The notes under the pieces were generated by a model, which saw only the letters and a list, made by a program, of their open reading frames with translations, had not been told where the DNA came from and ran no database searches. Shown here one piece after another: positions 39,001-46,121 of a stretch of DNA of 64,000 nucleotides (position 1 is the stretch's first letter; every line of letters begins with the position of its first letter). A program made the translations under genes and the position numbers. Origin of the DNA: Rhodobacteraceae bacterium Alg231-30 (lineage in GTDB: Bacteria > Pseudomonadota > Alphaproteobacteria > Rhodobacterales > Rhodobacteraceae); assembly GCA_900143615.1 (NCBI GenBank), contig FREU01000003.1, positions 186,001 through 250,000 on the forward strand, read 5' to 3'.

Positions 39001-39630
39001 GATGAAGGCAACGAGGACGACGAAGGCGACGAAAACGACGAGGGTAATGAAGGCAACGAAGGCAATCCCTTCAATGGAAATGACGAAAACGACGAAGGCA
39101 ACGAAGGCAACGAAGGCGACGAGGGAGACGAAGGCAACGAAAGTGACGAAGGCGACGAAGACAATGAAAATGACGAAGATGATGAGGGCGACGAACACAA
39201 CGAGGGAAATGAAAACAACGAAGGGGACGAAGGCGACGAAAACAACGAAGGTGACGAAAACAACGAAGGTAATGAGAACGACGAGAACGACGAAGGTAAT
39301 GAAAACGATGAAGGAAACGAAAACGATGAAGGAAACGAAGGGGATGAAGGCATCCTCGGAGCGTCCTCAAATGTTTCCGATGTGTCTTCGTGCGCTGGAT
39401 ATGCCTGTGGGGCTGACGGTGGATTGGATATGTACGGTGGCGACGCCTGTGGCGCCGATGCCTGTGCGGTCGATGCGGGCGGGCAATGGCAAGACATGCC
39501 TGAAGATGCGCCTATCGGCGCCGATCTTGCTGGCGGCCTAGGTGTAGACGGACGCAAATTGTCGATTGATGATGCTGATAGTGACGGAGCGTGTGCGTTG
39601 GATGCTGGAGGCTTTGATACCGGTGCTTAA
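36055..39630 (+). CDS. Giant acidic triplet-repeat precursor with Gly-Gly leader and ACxxD tail
   Basis: A 1191-residue protein in four parts, numbered from TTG 36055. Residues 1-196 form a folded-looking leader; residues 110-165 (TVRILIDE, VLFDQDGVHVS, ADVEIQTDIGTLLAVL) resemble an SCP2-like fold. It ends in VHGG at 195-196, a Gly-Gly site with hydrophobic residues at -4 and -12. Residues 207-1099 are (D/N)-E-x triplets, x mostly G, D or N. Residues 1100-1191 are a Gly/Ala/Asp-rich tail with five cysteines. The gene overlaps the maturase stop by 10 bases; ATG 36112 is an alternative start (leader 19 shorter). Adaptor, C39 exporter and maturase genes beside it point to a secreted modified peptide. 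No homologue is known to me. Confidence 0.85.
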   Translation: MGVSERLISKYSSERKRLVMQFIDEAPAFSQKAISVQQAIVSGRLRIFMEQGCEKLADSFTPSLEQANAFDKSIDARVHFSSLSPSVKLDLLLEELLPRFFDEQNLEMTGRDSWTVRILIDETQERTVLFDQDGVHVSNVPAPSADVEIQTDIGTLLAVLRQIIADFHTDGPSYISPEIAGIEVLSAEYASSVHGGMPVADPEEQSDEGNEGDEGDEANEDNEGDELDEGDEGNEDDENDEGDEADENNEGNEGNEKDENDEGNEGNENNEGDEGNEGNEDDEGNEGGNEGDEGDENDENNEGDEGNEGNENDEDDEGNEGNESNEDNEGDEGDENNEGDEINEGDEGNEGDENNEGDEANEDNEGNELNENDEGDERNENDEDNEGDEDNLINSGDENDEGNEDNEGNENNENDENDEGDEANEDNEGDEGDEGNEGDERNEDNENDEDDEGNEDNEANEDDEGDEGDEGDEYNEGDEDNEGDEGDEFNEGDESESQGDEGDEGDEDNEGNENDEDDEGNENDEHDEGDEADEGDEDDEGDEGNEGAENDEDDEGDENDEGNEGNEANEGDENDEGDEGNESDEDNENDEGDEGNEGDESVTVGDEGNEGDEANEGSEDDEGNEGDENDELDENNEGDEGNEGDEGNEGNEGHEGNEDDENNEEDENDEGDEGNEGNENDEGSEGNEGDEDNEGNENNEHDEDDEGDEGNEDNESDEGVEGNEGNENDEGNEGNEGAEGNEGDEDNEGDESSESTGDEGDENNEGNEGDEDNEGDEDDENNEGVEGDEGDENDEGNEGFERDEGDEDDESNEGNEGNENDELDEGNEGDEGNEDSEGDEGDEGDETDEGNESNEGDEGDEQDEGNEGNEDNENDERDEGDEGDEANENNEDNEGDEDDEGILQDEFNEGNEDNEGNERDEGDEGNEGIEGNEGNEFDEDDEGNEGDEENEGDENNEGDELNEGNESDEDDEGDEGDENNESDEGNEDDEGDENDEGNEGNEGNPFNGNDENDEGNEGNEGDEGDEGNESDEGDEDNENDEDDEGDEHNEGNENNEGDEGDENNEGDENNEGNENDENDEGNENDEGNENDEGNEGDEGILGASSNVSDVSSCAGYACGADGGLDMYGGDACGADACAVDAGGQWQDMPEDAPIGADLAGGLGVDGRKLSIDDADSDGACALDAGGFDTGA
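36673..39351 (+). repeat. About 297 tandem (D/N)-E-x coding triplets
   Basis: Imperfect 9-base units of the form RAY-GAR-NNN run for 2679 bp. Glu at the second position is nearly invariant, Asp and Asn alternate at the first, and the third is mostly Gly, Asp or Asn with scattered A, L, K, S, I, R, Y, F, H, Q or T. Synonymous third bases vary freely (GAC/GAT, GAA/GAG, all four Gly codons) while the protein pattern holds, so the reading frame is under selection. Short interruptions occur near residues 390, 493, 601, 751, 901 and 1003. Confidence 0.95.
39391..39627 (+). other. Cysteine-containing tail with four A-C-x-x-D motifs
   Basis: The tail has Cys1113, 1118, 1132, 1137 and 1180. Four of the five are in A-C-x-x-D with a following A or G (Asp1121, 1135, 1140, 1183); the first is in CAGY. 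Regularly spaced Cys and Asp beside a SPASM maturase recall Cys-to-Asp thioether crosslinks known from QhpC and the ranthipeptide freyrasin. That this happens here is inference. Confidence 0.6.
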
Positions 39631-39663
39631 AGAGGTGAAGGTCTGCGATCGAAAGAGCAACGA

Positions 39664-41271
39664 ATGAAGTTGGTGTTCGTATCAGTTTTTTGGCTGGCTT
39701 TAGCGATTGTCGTCCTATTCGTTCCGATTTCCTTCTCGGTTGATGGCTTTGGCCTTGTCGTCAATCCGGGAGGAGTAAAAACCGTTCGCGCCAGGGAATC
39801 TGGAGTCGTGTACCATTATTCAGCCACTGGGCAAGAATTCGCAGCAGGGCAAATTGTTTCGGCGGTTGTACGTGTGGAAAGTGCCGCAGAAAATGATTTT
39901 TTGATGGGAACGCTGCGTCGAGACCTTGCGAAGATCGACAGTGATCACTTGGAGAAAACGTCAAAGGTTTTGGTGGATTTAGAGCGTGATAGCGCAAAGA
40001 AGGACGCCACTGAGCAACGTCTAAAAGCCAGAATGTCGTTAACGCACGATATGAGTAAAGCGCTGGTGGAATTGAGAGATTTTACTCAATTGAGCGATGC
40101 CGACATTGATGCGCTGAACGCAGAGCGGTTGAGCCAACTTGATAAACTTGAAAACCTTTTGCGAAAATCCGGAGAGAACGCGGTTCTACCGGCGCAAAAG
40201 CTTGCTGCGATGCTGGATGGGGTCCAGACTTCACGTCTCGCGGTAATTTCCAGTAAGGGAACGCAATTCGTATCCGAGAGAATGGTGTTGGATCTGGTCA
40301 AAGACCTGACAGAACAACAGTATTCTAATGCTATCGACGAGGCCGAAATTGACATTCTATTTGGCAAAATAGTTGCATCTGAGCAGCAGCTCATCGAACT
40401 TGAAAAATTGTCCGCAGCGTTGCGCCAAGAAGCCAATGCGCGTTACCTTGCCAAGCTCAAATTGCCGCAAGTCACCGTTGCGGGAGGTGCCGTTTTGGAC
40501 ATGAGAATGCTTCAGCCTTCGCGCGCTGAAGTAACCAAAGGCGACGCGCTTCGGATTTTGTCTGAAAGAACTCCCGCACAGGGTTTGTTAATAACCGTGG
40601 TGGGAGAGTTTTCAGAAGGCTCAGTGGCTCTAAAACACAACCAAAAGCGGTTTCAACTTTCATTGACGGATACAGTTGATGATACAATGGCAGAATTGGT
40701 CGAGGCTCAAATGCCGATTTCGAAGGTCACTAAAGACCATGCAACCGTCGGAGAGTTTTATGTAACCACACTGTTTCTTGCCGGCGAAAGTGCTGAAATG
40801 AACGGTTTGCAAGTCGTAGAAGCCAGCGCATTTTCCAAAGACAAAACGCCGATTTCGGTGACGCATGAATTTCTGCGCCACAGCGGCTCTGGAAGCTTGG
40901 ACGAAACAGAGTATTCAAACACCATTATCGGTTTTTTAGAGAACAGACACTCAGTGTCTCTGCGGCCCAATCAAATTGTTAAGGGAACAATTCACGATCT
41001 GGAGAATGGCGAAGAGATCGAGTTCGGAGGGAGGCTGCGAAATCGTGATTTTGCAACGGTTGATACAAAAGAGCTCGGAATTCGTTTAGGAAACCAATCG
41101 CTCGCCACCAAAATTATTGCGCGGGGGGTGCTCTCTCAGGTGACCGTGAAGATCGACGACCCCGCAAATGAAAATGTACAAAAGCTTGCCGGGTCACTTG
41201 TGCATTTGAGTTTCCCTTTAGGAAGCAGGTCATTGTTCAGTTTCTTGTGGGCAAAAGATGCTGCGATTTAG
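39664..41271 (+). CDS. HlyD-like membrane fusion (adaptor) protein
   Basis: A 535-residue protein with one N-terminal membrane segment (FVSVFWLALAIVVLFVPISF), a lipoyl-like half (RARESGVVYHYSATGQEFAAGQIV), about 200 residues of charged coiled coil with many K, E and L heptads, and beta-rich parts after it. This is the layout of type I secretion adaptors of the NHLM/bacteriocin kind. It would link an inner-membrane exporter to an outer-membrane channel; no TolC-like gene is in the window. It starts 33 bases after the precursor gene and overlaps the next gene by 14 bases. Confidence 0.8.
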   Translation: MKLVFVSVFWLALAIVVLFVPISFSVDGFGLVVNPGGVKTVRARESGVVYHYSATGQEFAAGQIVSAVVRVESAAENDFLMGTLRRDLAKIDSDHLEKTSKVLVDLERDSAKKDATEQRLKARMSLTHDMSKALVELRDFTQLSDADIDALNAERLSQLDKLENLLRKSGENAVLPAQKLAAMLDGVQTSRLAVISSKGTQFVSERMVLDLVKDLTEQQYSNAIDEAEIDILFGKIVASEQQLIELEKLSAALRQEANARYLAKLKLPQVTVAGGAVLDMRMLQPSRAEVTKGDALRILSERTPAQGLLITVVGEFSEGSVALKHNQKRFQLSLTDTVDDTMAELVEAQMPISKVTKDHATVGEFYVTTLFLAGESAEMNGLQVVEASAFSKDKTPISVTHEFLRHSGSGSLDETEYSNTIIGFLENRHSVSLRPNQIVKGTIHDLENGEEIEFGGRLRNRDFATVDTKELGIRLGNQSLATKIIARGVLSQVTVKIDDPANENVQKLAGSLVHLSFPLGSRSLFSFLWAKDAAI

Positions 41272-43045
41272 CCGGTTTTGGATACATGTTTTGTGGTATC
41301 TCCTTCGAAGACAAAAGCTCTTTGTTCTTCAAACCACACGCACCGACTGTGGAGTTGCATCGGCATTAACCATTTTAGGACTATTAGGCCGGCATGTCGG
41401 CATCAGCGAAACTCTAAATAGGCTCGATCGCGATAGAGTGGGAACCGATCTCGAAAACCTTCGGGCGTTCTTAAGTGAGAACTTGGAAGCTCCATGTCGG
41501 TGCATATCGGTAGAGCCGGCAATGTTGGAGCAAATTAGGTTGCCAGCAATTGCGCATCTGCGACAGCTACATTTTGTTGTTCTGCTAAGTATCAGCAAAG
41601 ATCGAGTCTTTGTTCATGATCCAGCGATTGGACCAGTAATCTATCGCAGGAAACACTTCGATCAACTGTCTTCAAATCACCTGATCGAGTGTCGTGATTT
41701 CAAATCAAAACGGGTCCAAAAATTGGCCCGTCCAAAGAAAAACGGACTTCGAAACCAACGGATATCGCTATTTATTCTTGAGACGGCGAAACAATTGCTT
41801 TTGGTTGGTTTGCTGCTGGCGGTGAGTACATTTCTATTTCTCGCTTTAAACCAAGTCGGCGAGTTTTCGATGATAAAATCCGGTCTTGGTTTGGCGTTTC
41901 TGGGCTTGCTTGTTTTGCTCATTCGAGTGCAATCCTCGACTCTTCAGGCGCGGGTCAAAACGCTGCATCAAAGGGAATTTCTACAGGGATGTCTGAGGGT
42001 GTTTTCACGCGGGCGCGACCTGATTGGTTTTAGGGGGCGGCCGGAGCGTGATGTTGCAAATCACGTGAAACGCGTTTTAGAAATCGATGTACCCCGAAAT
42101 GGACAGCTCCCGACAGTCATCGCATCCATTGCGGTTGCACCTCTCATTTTGATGTTTTTGTCGTGGAAAATAGCGGTTGCTTGGATCTCTCTCATTTCCG
42201 TGTCATTTTTGTTTACGCTTTTGGGACGGGTTCACAAATGTGAGTTGTCCGTCCGGCAGACCAGTGGGCGTTACACCAGATTGTTTGCAGGGCACCCGAT
42301 TTTTGGGCACGTTAGTACTTCGGAGTTTTGCGGCGAAGTTGCTAAATGGTCCGTCATTCTCGTGGCTGGACTTGGCGTGTTACTCGGTACAGTGCAGCCC
42401 CCTTCACTCGTGTTTTGGGTTTTGTTCGCGATGCAGTCTGGGCCCACAAATTTCCGTCTTGTTGGTCAGCTGTTACCCATTTGCGAGCAGAAAAGAGGGT
42501 TGCCCGACTTAATCGGAACGGTGGTGGAAAACCGCATTCAGGCTGCCAGGAAAAAGCGCGATATTCGTGTGACTGAATCTGATGCCAAAATCATTATTGA
42601 GGAATATTCAGATTTGATTTCTCCCCTTCAACGACCGGATTTGACGTCACTTGAACAACGTTTGGTTATTGCCTCTGCGGTTGAGGCGATGGTTTCTGAT
42701 CTTTCACATGCCAACAATGACATCTTGCACAAGATACGCGTGTTTGGACCTGGACAAGAAGCCACTTCTGTTGATCTGGAATTTTGTAGAGATCTTGTTG
42801 CCAACAAAAATGTAGCAGTGCGTGAAGAAAAGAATGATGTGCCTTCAGTCATTGGTGCGGACATACAGCAGCATGTCGCAAGAGCCCTAATTGTGTGCGA
42901 AGCAAAAGATTTTCCTGTCTTTTGGGATGTGCATTCCCGCATTGAGATTGCAGATCTTGCTGAACAAGTTTTACAAACCGAACTGTCTTTTGTCGGCCAT
43001 TTGACCTTTGACAAGTTCACGATAGTAAGGAGGGCCGTCGCGTGA
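41258..43045 (+). CDS. C39-peptidase ABC exporter-like protein with degenerate ATPase part
   Basis: Residues 20-140 are a peptidase C39 domain with catalytic Cys31 (TDCGVAS), His105 (LHFVVLL) and Asp121 (VHDPAIG), able to cut after Gly-Gly leaders. Residues about 175-410 hold the ABC-exporter membrane helices. The last 185 residues lack a Walker A motif (no GxxxxGK[ST]) and an LSGGQ signature; LIGTVVENRI and HVARALIVCEAKDFPVFWD look like worn remnants of an ATPase domain. At 595 residues it is over 100 shorter than normal C39 exporters. Overlaps with both neighbours indicate co-translation. The Gly-Gly precursor two genes upstream is the obvious substrate. Confidence 0.82.
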   Translation: MLRFSRFWIHVLWYLLRRQKLFVLQTTRTDCGVASALTILGLLGRHVGISETLNRLDRDRVGTDLENLRAFLSENLEAPCRCISVEPAMLEQIRLPAIAHLRQLHFVVLLSISKDRVFVHDPAIGPVIYRRKHFDQLSSNHLIECRDFKSKRVQKLARPKKNGLRNQRISLFILETAKQLLLVGLLLAVSTFLFLALNQVGEFSMIKSGLGLAFLGLLVLLIRVQSSTLQARVKTLHQREFLQGCLRVFSRGRDLIGFRGRPERDVANHVKRVLEIDVPRNGQLPTVIASIAVAPLILMFLSWKIAVAWISLISVSFLFTLLGRVHKCELSVRQTSGRYTRLFAGHPIFGHVSTSEFCGEVAKWSVILVAGLGVLLGTVQPPSLVFWVLFAMQSGPTNFRLVGQLLPICEQKRGLPDLIGTVVENRIQAARKKRDIRVTESDAKIIIEEYSDLISPLQRPDLTSLEQRLVIASAVEAMVSDLSHANNDILHKIRVFGPGQEATSVDLEFCRDLVANKNVAVREEKNDVPSVIGADIQQHVARALIVCEAKDFPVFWDVHSRIEIADLAEQVLQTELSFVGHLTFDKFTIVRRAVA

Positions 43046-44289
43046 AACAGATTGTCGCTCCAACACTTGATGAGCTGTGGCCATTTGAACAAGTTGCTGT
43101 TCCTTCAGAGCTCTCTGGGGTGCGCGTAGACAGATTTTTTGCCACTTTAAAGTCCACCATGCACAATTCAATTCGGGTTACCGAAGTGACATCTGAGGAT
43201 GTGGCGCCTATAGCCGCCTACGCGATAAAGCTTAGTAGCACCAAAAACGGTTTGGTAAGGTCGGTCTGGTCAGCAAAGGCAGGGGCGTGGGTCGACGCGA
43301 TAGATTACAAGGTGGACGTGAGCCTTAAAGAGCGAATTTTTGTAATCGAATTCAATGGCGTATTGCTTGGAAATGTGACCACGCCAGAAGAATTATCAGT
43401 CAGGGTTCACCTCTTGTTTCAAAAGACCTTGGCCACAGTGGGTGTGATGCGTCTGTTTTCGAGATTGCTGGCGGTTTTTTCTATTATGATGCTTTTCTAT
43501 GCTATTCGAATAGGCGTAGAAGCTTCTGCTATCGAGCCTTTCGCCGTTATTTTTGCAGCGGCCTTTTCGGTTTCAATGGCGGCAGTATATATGCGGCAAA
43601 GGTGCCGTTCTCTCATCGACACGTCCACCAACTTGTTGCAGGAGCAATTCTTATTTGAGTATAATGCGTCTTCGCATAGTTCCCTGAAAGTCTCCGATAT
43701 TTCCAAACTGATGAAGGGAATTGACCGAACTCAGGAGGAGAAATCCGTCGTTTTCGGGTTTTGTTTGTTGCTGACTTTTGTGTACTTTATTTCTCCACTC
43801 ATTGTTGTCGCCGCCATCGTTTCGTTGTTCTTAGGTGTGTTACTGATCGGCTCTGAAAACAGTAGCCAGCATCGCGATATGGCGCGTCGACGGGCTGTTC
43901 TAAGATTGGAGAATGCGGTTTTGTCCTTTAGGACGGGGAATGATTTATTCGCTCCACCGATACTGCGAAGTGCAAAGAAAAGCGTGCTACGCGACCGGTT
44001 AAAACGATTTGAAAAAATTAATTCGGCGCTGAAAAGGCATGAGCTTGGTTCCGAGCTACGCGTTGATTTAGCGCATTCTGTTGCATTGATTGCGATTGTA
44101 GGCGCCTACGTTCTACCGCTGGCGGTTGGTGTCCAACAATCAGCGAGTAACTTAGCAAGTTCATTTGAAACAGTTTCACTGTTTTCTGTTGCGCCAGTTA
44201 TTGTCTTGATCAGCATTAGTAAGGCAACCGTTGCGACCTCGATCGTGACGTGTCGGAAAATCGACGGTATTTCTAGAACTGACCGCTGA
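43042..44289 (+). CDS. ABC-exporter-like membrane protein without ATPase domain
   Basis: A 415-residue protein: a soluble N-terminal domain of about 130 residues, then roughly five to six membrane segments arranged as in an ABC exporter permease. It stops after the membrane part, so the nucleotide-binding domain is absent. It resembles the second, peptidase-less exporter of NHLM-type bacteriocin systems cut short. It starts with GTG overlapping the C39 gene stop by 4 bases and probably forms a heteromer with that protein. It ends the rightward string. Confidence 0.68.
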   Translation: MKQIVAPTLDELWPFEQVAVPSELSGVRVDRFFATLKSTMHNSIRVTEVTSEDVAPIAAYAIKLSSTKNGLVRSVWSAKAGAWVDAIDYKVDVSLKERIFVIEFNGVLLGNVTTPEELSVRVHLLFQKTLATVGVMRLFSRLLAVFSIMMLFYAIRIGVEASAIEPFAVIFAAAFSVSMAAVYMRQRCRSLIDTSTNLLQEQFLFEYNASSHSSLKVSDISKLMKGIDRTQEEKSVVFGFCLLLTFVYFISPLIVVAAIVSLFLGVLLIGSENSSQHRDMARRRAVLRLENAVLSFRTGNDLFAPPILRSAKKSVLRDRLKRFEKINSALKRHELGSELRVDLAHSVALIAIVGAYVLPLAVGVQQSASNLASSFETVSLFSVAPVIVLISISKATVATSIVTCRKIDGISRTDR

Positions 44290-44298
44290 GTATTCCAG

Positions 44299-44976
44299 TC
44301 ATTTTTTCCTCGGAACTTGATTTATGTTGAAACTCACAATGACCCGGTCACTTTCACGCCCCGTTCCTTCGGCTAAATTTGGTTCAACGCTGTGGTATAA
44401 CCAACTCGGAAAAAACAACATTTTTCCAGCTGTTGGTTGAACCTTAACCTTAGTCCAACATTCTGATTTTCTCTGAGTTTTGCGTTTGAAACTGGCACCA
44501 TTCATGAGGTGGACGGTTCTTGGGTCCGTAAATTCGATTTTTCCGGCTCCCTCTGGGGAGTGCACGTAGTAGACCCCGGACCAGAGTGCTCCGGGATGTA
44601 TGTGGGCTCGGTTGGAGCTGCCGGGAGGGTTAGAGATAGACCACATCGTTGTTACTTTTAGTTCTTTTGAGGGATCATAAACCAAGTCTTTGCTAATTTC
44701 CGCGGCGGCTATCTCTATGCGATCCGTCAACCGTTGAAAGTTCGGGTTTTTGTGGAGATTGTTTTGGCTGTGCCAACTTCCAAGAGATTTAAAATTCGAG
44801 CGTTCAATTCCATCTGAATCACGGCTGTGTTCTTCGTAGATTGCGGCCAGGATTTCTTTGTTCATCGAGACCGCATCTTGCAGTTGGACCGAATAAACGA
44901 GCGTAGGGAAATATGCTGATCTCTTTAGCTCGTCAGAATTTTCATTTCCGGGGAGATTTGCTATTTTTTTAACCAT
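44299..44976 (-). CDS. 2OG-Fe(II) oxygenase-like protein (TIGR02466-type)
   Basis: A 225-residue protein resembling the small putative 2-oxoglutarate/Fe(II) oxygenases: HIHPGALWSGVYYVHSPEGAG supplies the first iron-ligand region, FFPSWLYHSVEPN the distal His, and SDRVIVSFNIN the 2OG-binding Arg. GGAAGG lies 5 to 6 bases before the ATG. It is leftward and ends 10 bases from the end of the peptide operon. A hydroxylase would suit a target rich in Asp and Asn, but a link to the cluster rests on position alone. Confidence 0.75.
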   Translation of the reverse strand: MVKKIANLPGNENSDELKRSAYFPTLVYSVQLQDAVSMNKEILAAIYEEHSRDSDGIERSNFKSLGSWHSQNNLHKNPNFQRLTDRIEIAAAEISKDLVYDPSKELKVTTMWSISNPPGSSNRAHIHPGALWSGVYYVHSPEGAGKIEFTDPRTVHLMNGASFKRKTQRKSECWTKVKVQPTAGKMLFFPSWLYHSVEPNLAEGTGRESDRVIVSFNINQVPRKK

Positions 44977-45025
44977 GGAGACCTTCCACTATTTACGATG
45001 CTAATGCCGAAGTGCGACTTTGGGT

Positions 45026-45907
45026 TTAAGCTTTGTCACAAGCCGCTGTTTTCGCAGCCCCATTGTCCAATGATTTTTCTTGCTCTGCACTCATTTCAAA
45101 AATTTGCGAAAGTACGTCTAGCCGGAACGGGATTTTTTCCATTATGTCACGACTGTCCACGGGGGGGATCCGGCCGGGATGTACTTGCAATGCGTAAGCA
45201 AAGAGCGCGCTTTCAGCCAGATCTTCCCGTTCGGGATTATTTTTGGCGTAATCTGTCAGGAATTCACCATCTCTTTGTTGTGCATCTCGCCATGCACTTG
45301 AATTCGAATGATCTTTGTCGAGCGACACATGCACGGCTTCATGAAACAAAGATTCTTCCAAGTGACGCTGCTCAATTCGCCTCTTTGTCCGTTCGGCATA
45401 GACAAATATTTTCCCAGCCCCCGCTGAGTAAATTGGCGTGCCGTCGTGAACACCGATAAACTCTACCCCTTTACGCAGAAAACTGGGTAGCTGCCCAATT
45501 GGGTGCGCGTAGATTTCAGCCTGTCGGCGTGCCGCTGTTTCCGTCCCGAATTCCGCATTTACGAAAATTTCAATGAGCTTGCTTTCTCCGGAGTAGTAAG
45601 CGTGGAAAAGAAACCCCTCGGCATCGTACTCTCGGTCCACTCGTTTGTCCCACATCTGTCTAATTGCGGGGCCTTGAGTGATCAAACATTCAAACGCCGA
45701 AGAGTCCGAGGTTGTGATGATGTCAAACACGGTATCTGAAGTTGAATCGTATAGAGGTTGCGCAAGTACCGCAGATGGCAAAAACAAAAACGGGGCAACT
45801 ACAGTCCGAATATTCGTTTCGAGTTTAGGGGACTGTAGCGCGGTCAATTCTAGCGGCCGGAATACAGGGCATGATCGAATAATAATTTTGAACAAAAAAC
45901 GAAACAT
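45026..45907 (-). CDS. Exported HEAVH metallopeptidase-like protein
   Basis: About 293 residues from ATG 45907. A hydrophobic segment ending in PSAVLAQP looks like a signal peptide with an unusually long N-region; a TTG further in (MTALQS) would shorten it. The mature part has the zinc motif HEAVH and, 30-40 residues on, YAKNNPEREDLAESALFAY, the third-ligand Glu region typical of gluzincin-type peptidases. The substrate is unknown. It sits 49 bases upstream of the oxygenase gene in the same direction, so they may share a transcript. Confidence 0.68.
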   Translation of the reverse strand: MFRFLFKIIIRSCPVFRPLELTALQSPKLETNIRTVVAPFLFLPSAVLAQPLYDSTSDTVFDIITTSDSSAFECLITQGPAIRQMWDKRVDREYDAEGFLFHAYYSGESKLIEIFVNAEFGTETAARRQAEIYAHPIGQLPSFLRKGVEFIGVHDGTPIYSAGAGKIFVYAERTKRRIEQRHLEESLFHEAVHVSLDKDHSNSSAWRDAQQRDGEFLTDYAKNNPEREDLAESALFAYALQVHPGRIPPVDSRDIMEKIPFRLDVLSQIFEMSAEQEKSLDNGAAKTAACDKA

Positions 45908-46121
45908 AACAGTCTCATTATGCACAAAGCCCCTAAAATAGCACGATTTTTCAAGGAATCCGCATGCCATTTTCAGCCAAATTTGCCGCTTAAGAGATCA
46001 TTTTTGCGCAAAGTTACTGATTGGAATGGTTGCGTGAGAACAAAGAGTATCAAAAATCAAAGCAGGAGGGCATTGGCTGAATTGCGCATCGGAACCAGAG
46101 ATCCCGACGCGCGTTTTTGAT

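Noticed and set aside
36673-39351. CRISPR array or non-coding satellite
   Set aside because: Units are 9 bases, imperfect and without unique spacers, and the reading frame is preserved over 2.7 kb, so it is coding repeat.
36746-39541. Long open frames inside the repeat region rich in Lys/Thr (plus strand) and Ser/Pro, Val/Phe or His/Arg (minus strand)
   Set aside because: They are shifted readings of the same 9-base units, which contain few stop triplets in any frame. Only the D/N-E-x frame shows synonymous third-base variation and continues into an N-terminal domain and a tail.
33851-46121. Integrative element inserted at tRNA-Arg
   Set aside because: No integrase, transposase or second copy of the tRNA 3' end is visible in the window. 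Island status remains only a possibility from composition and position.
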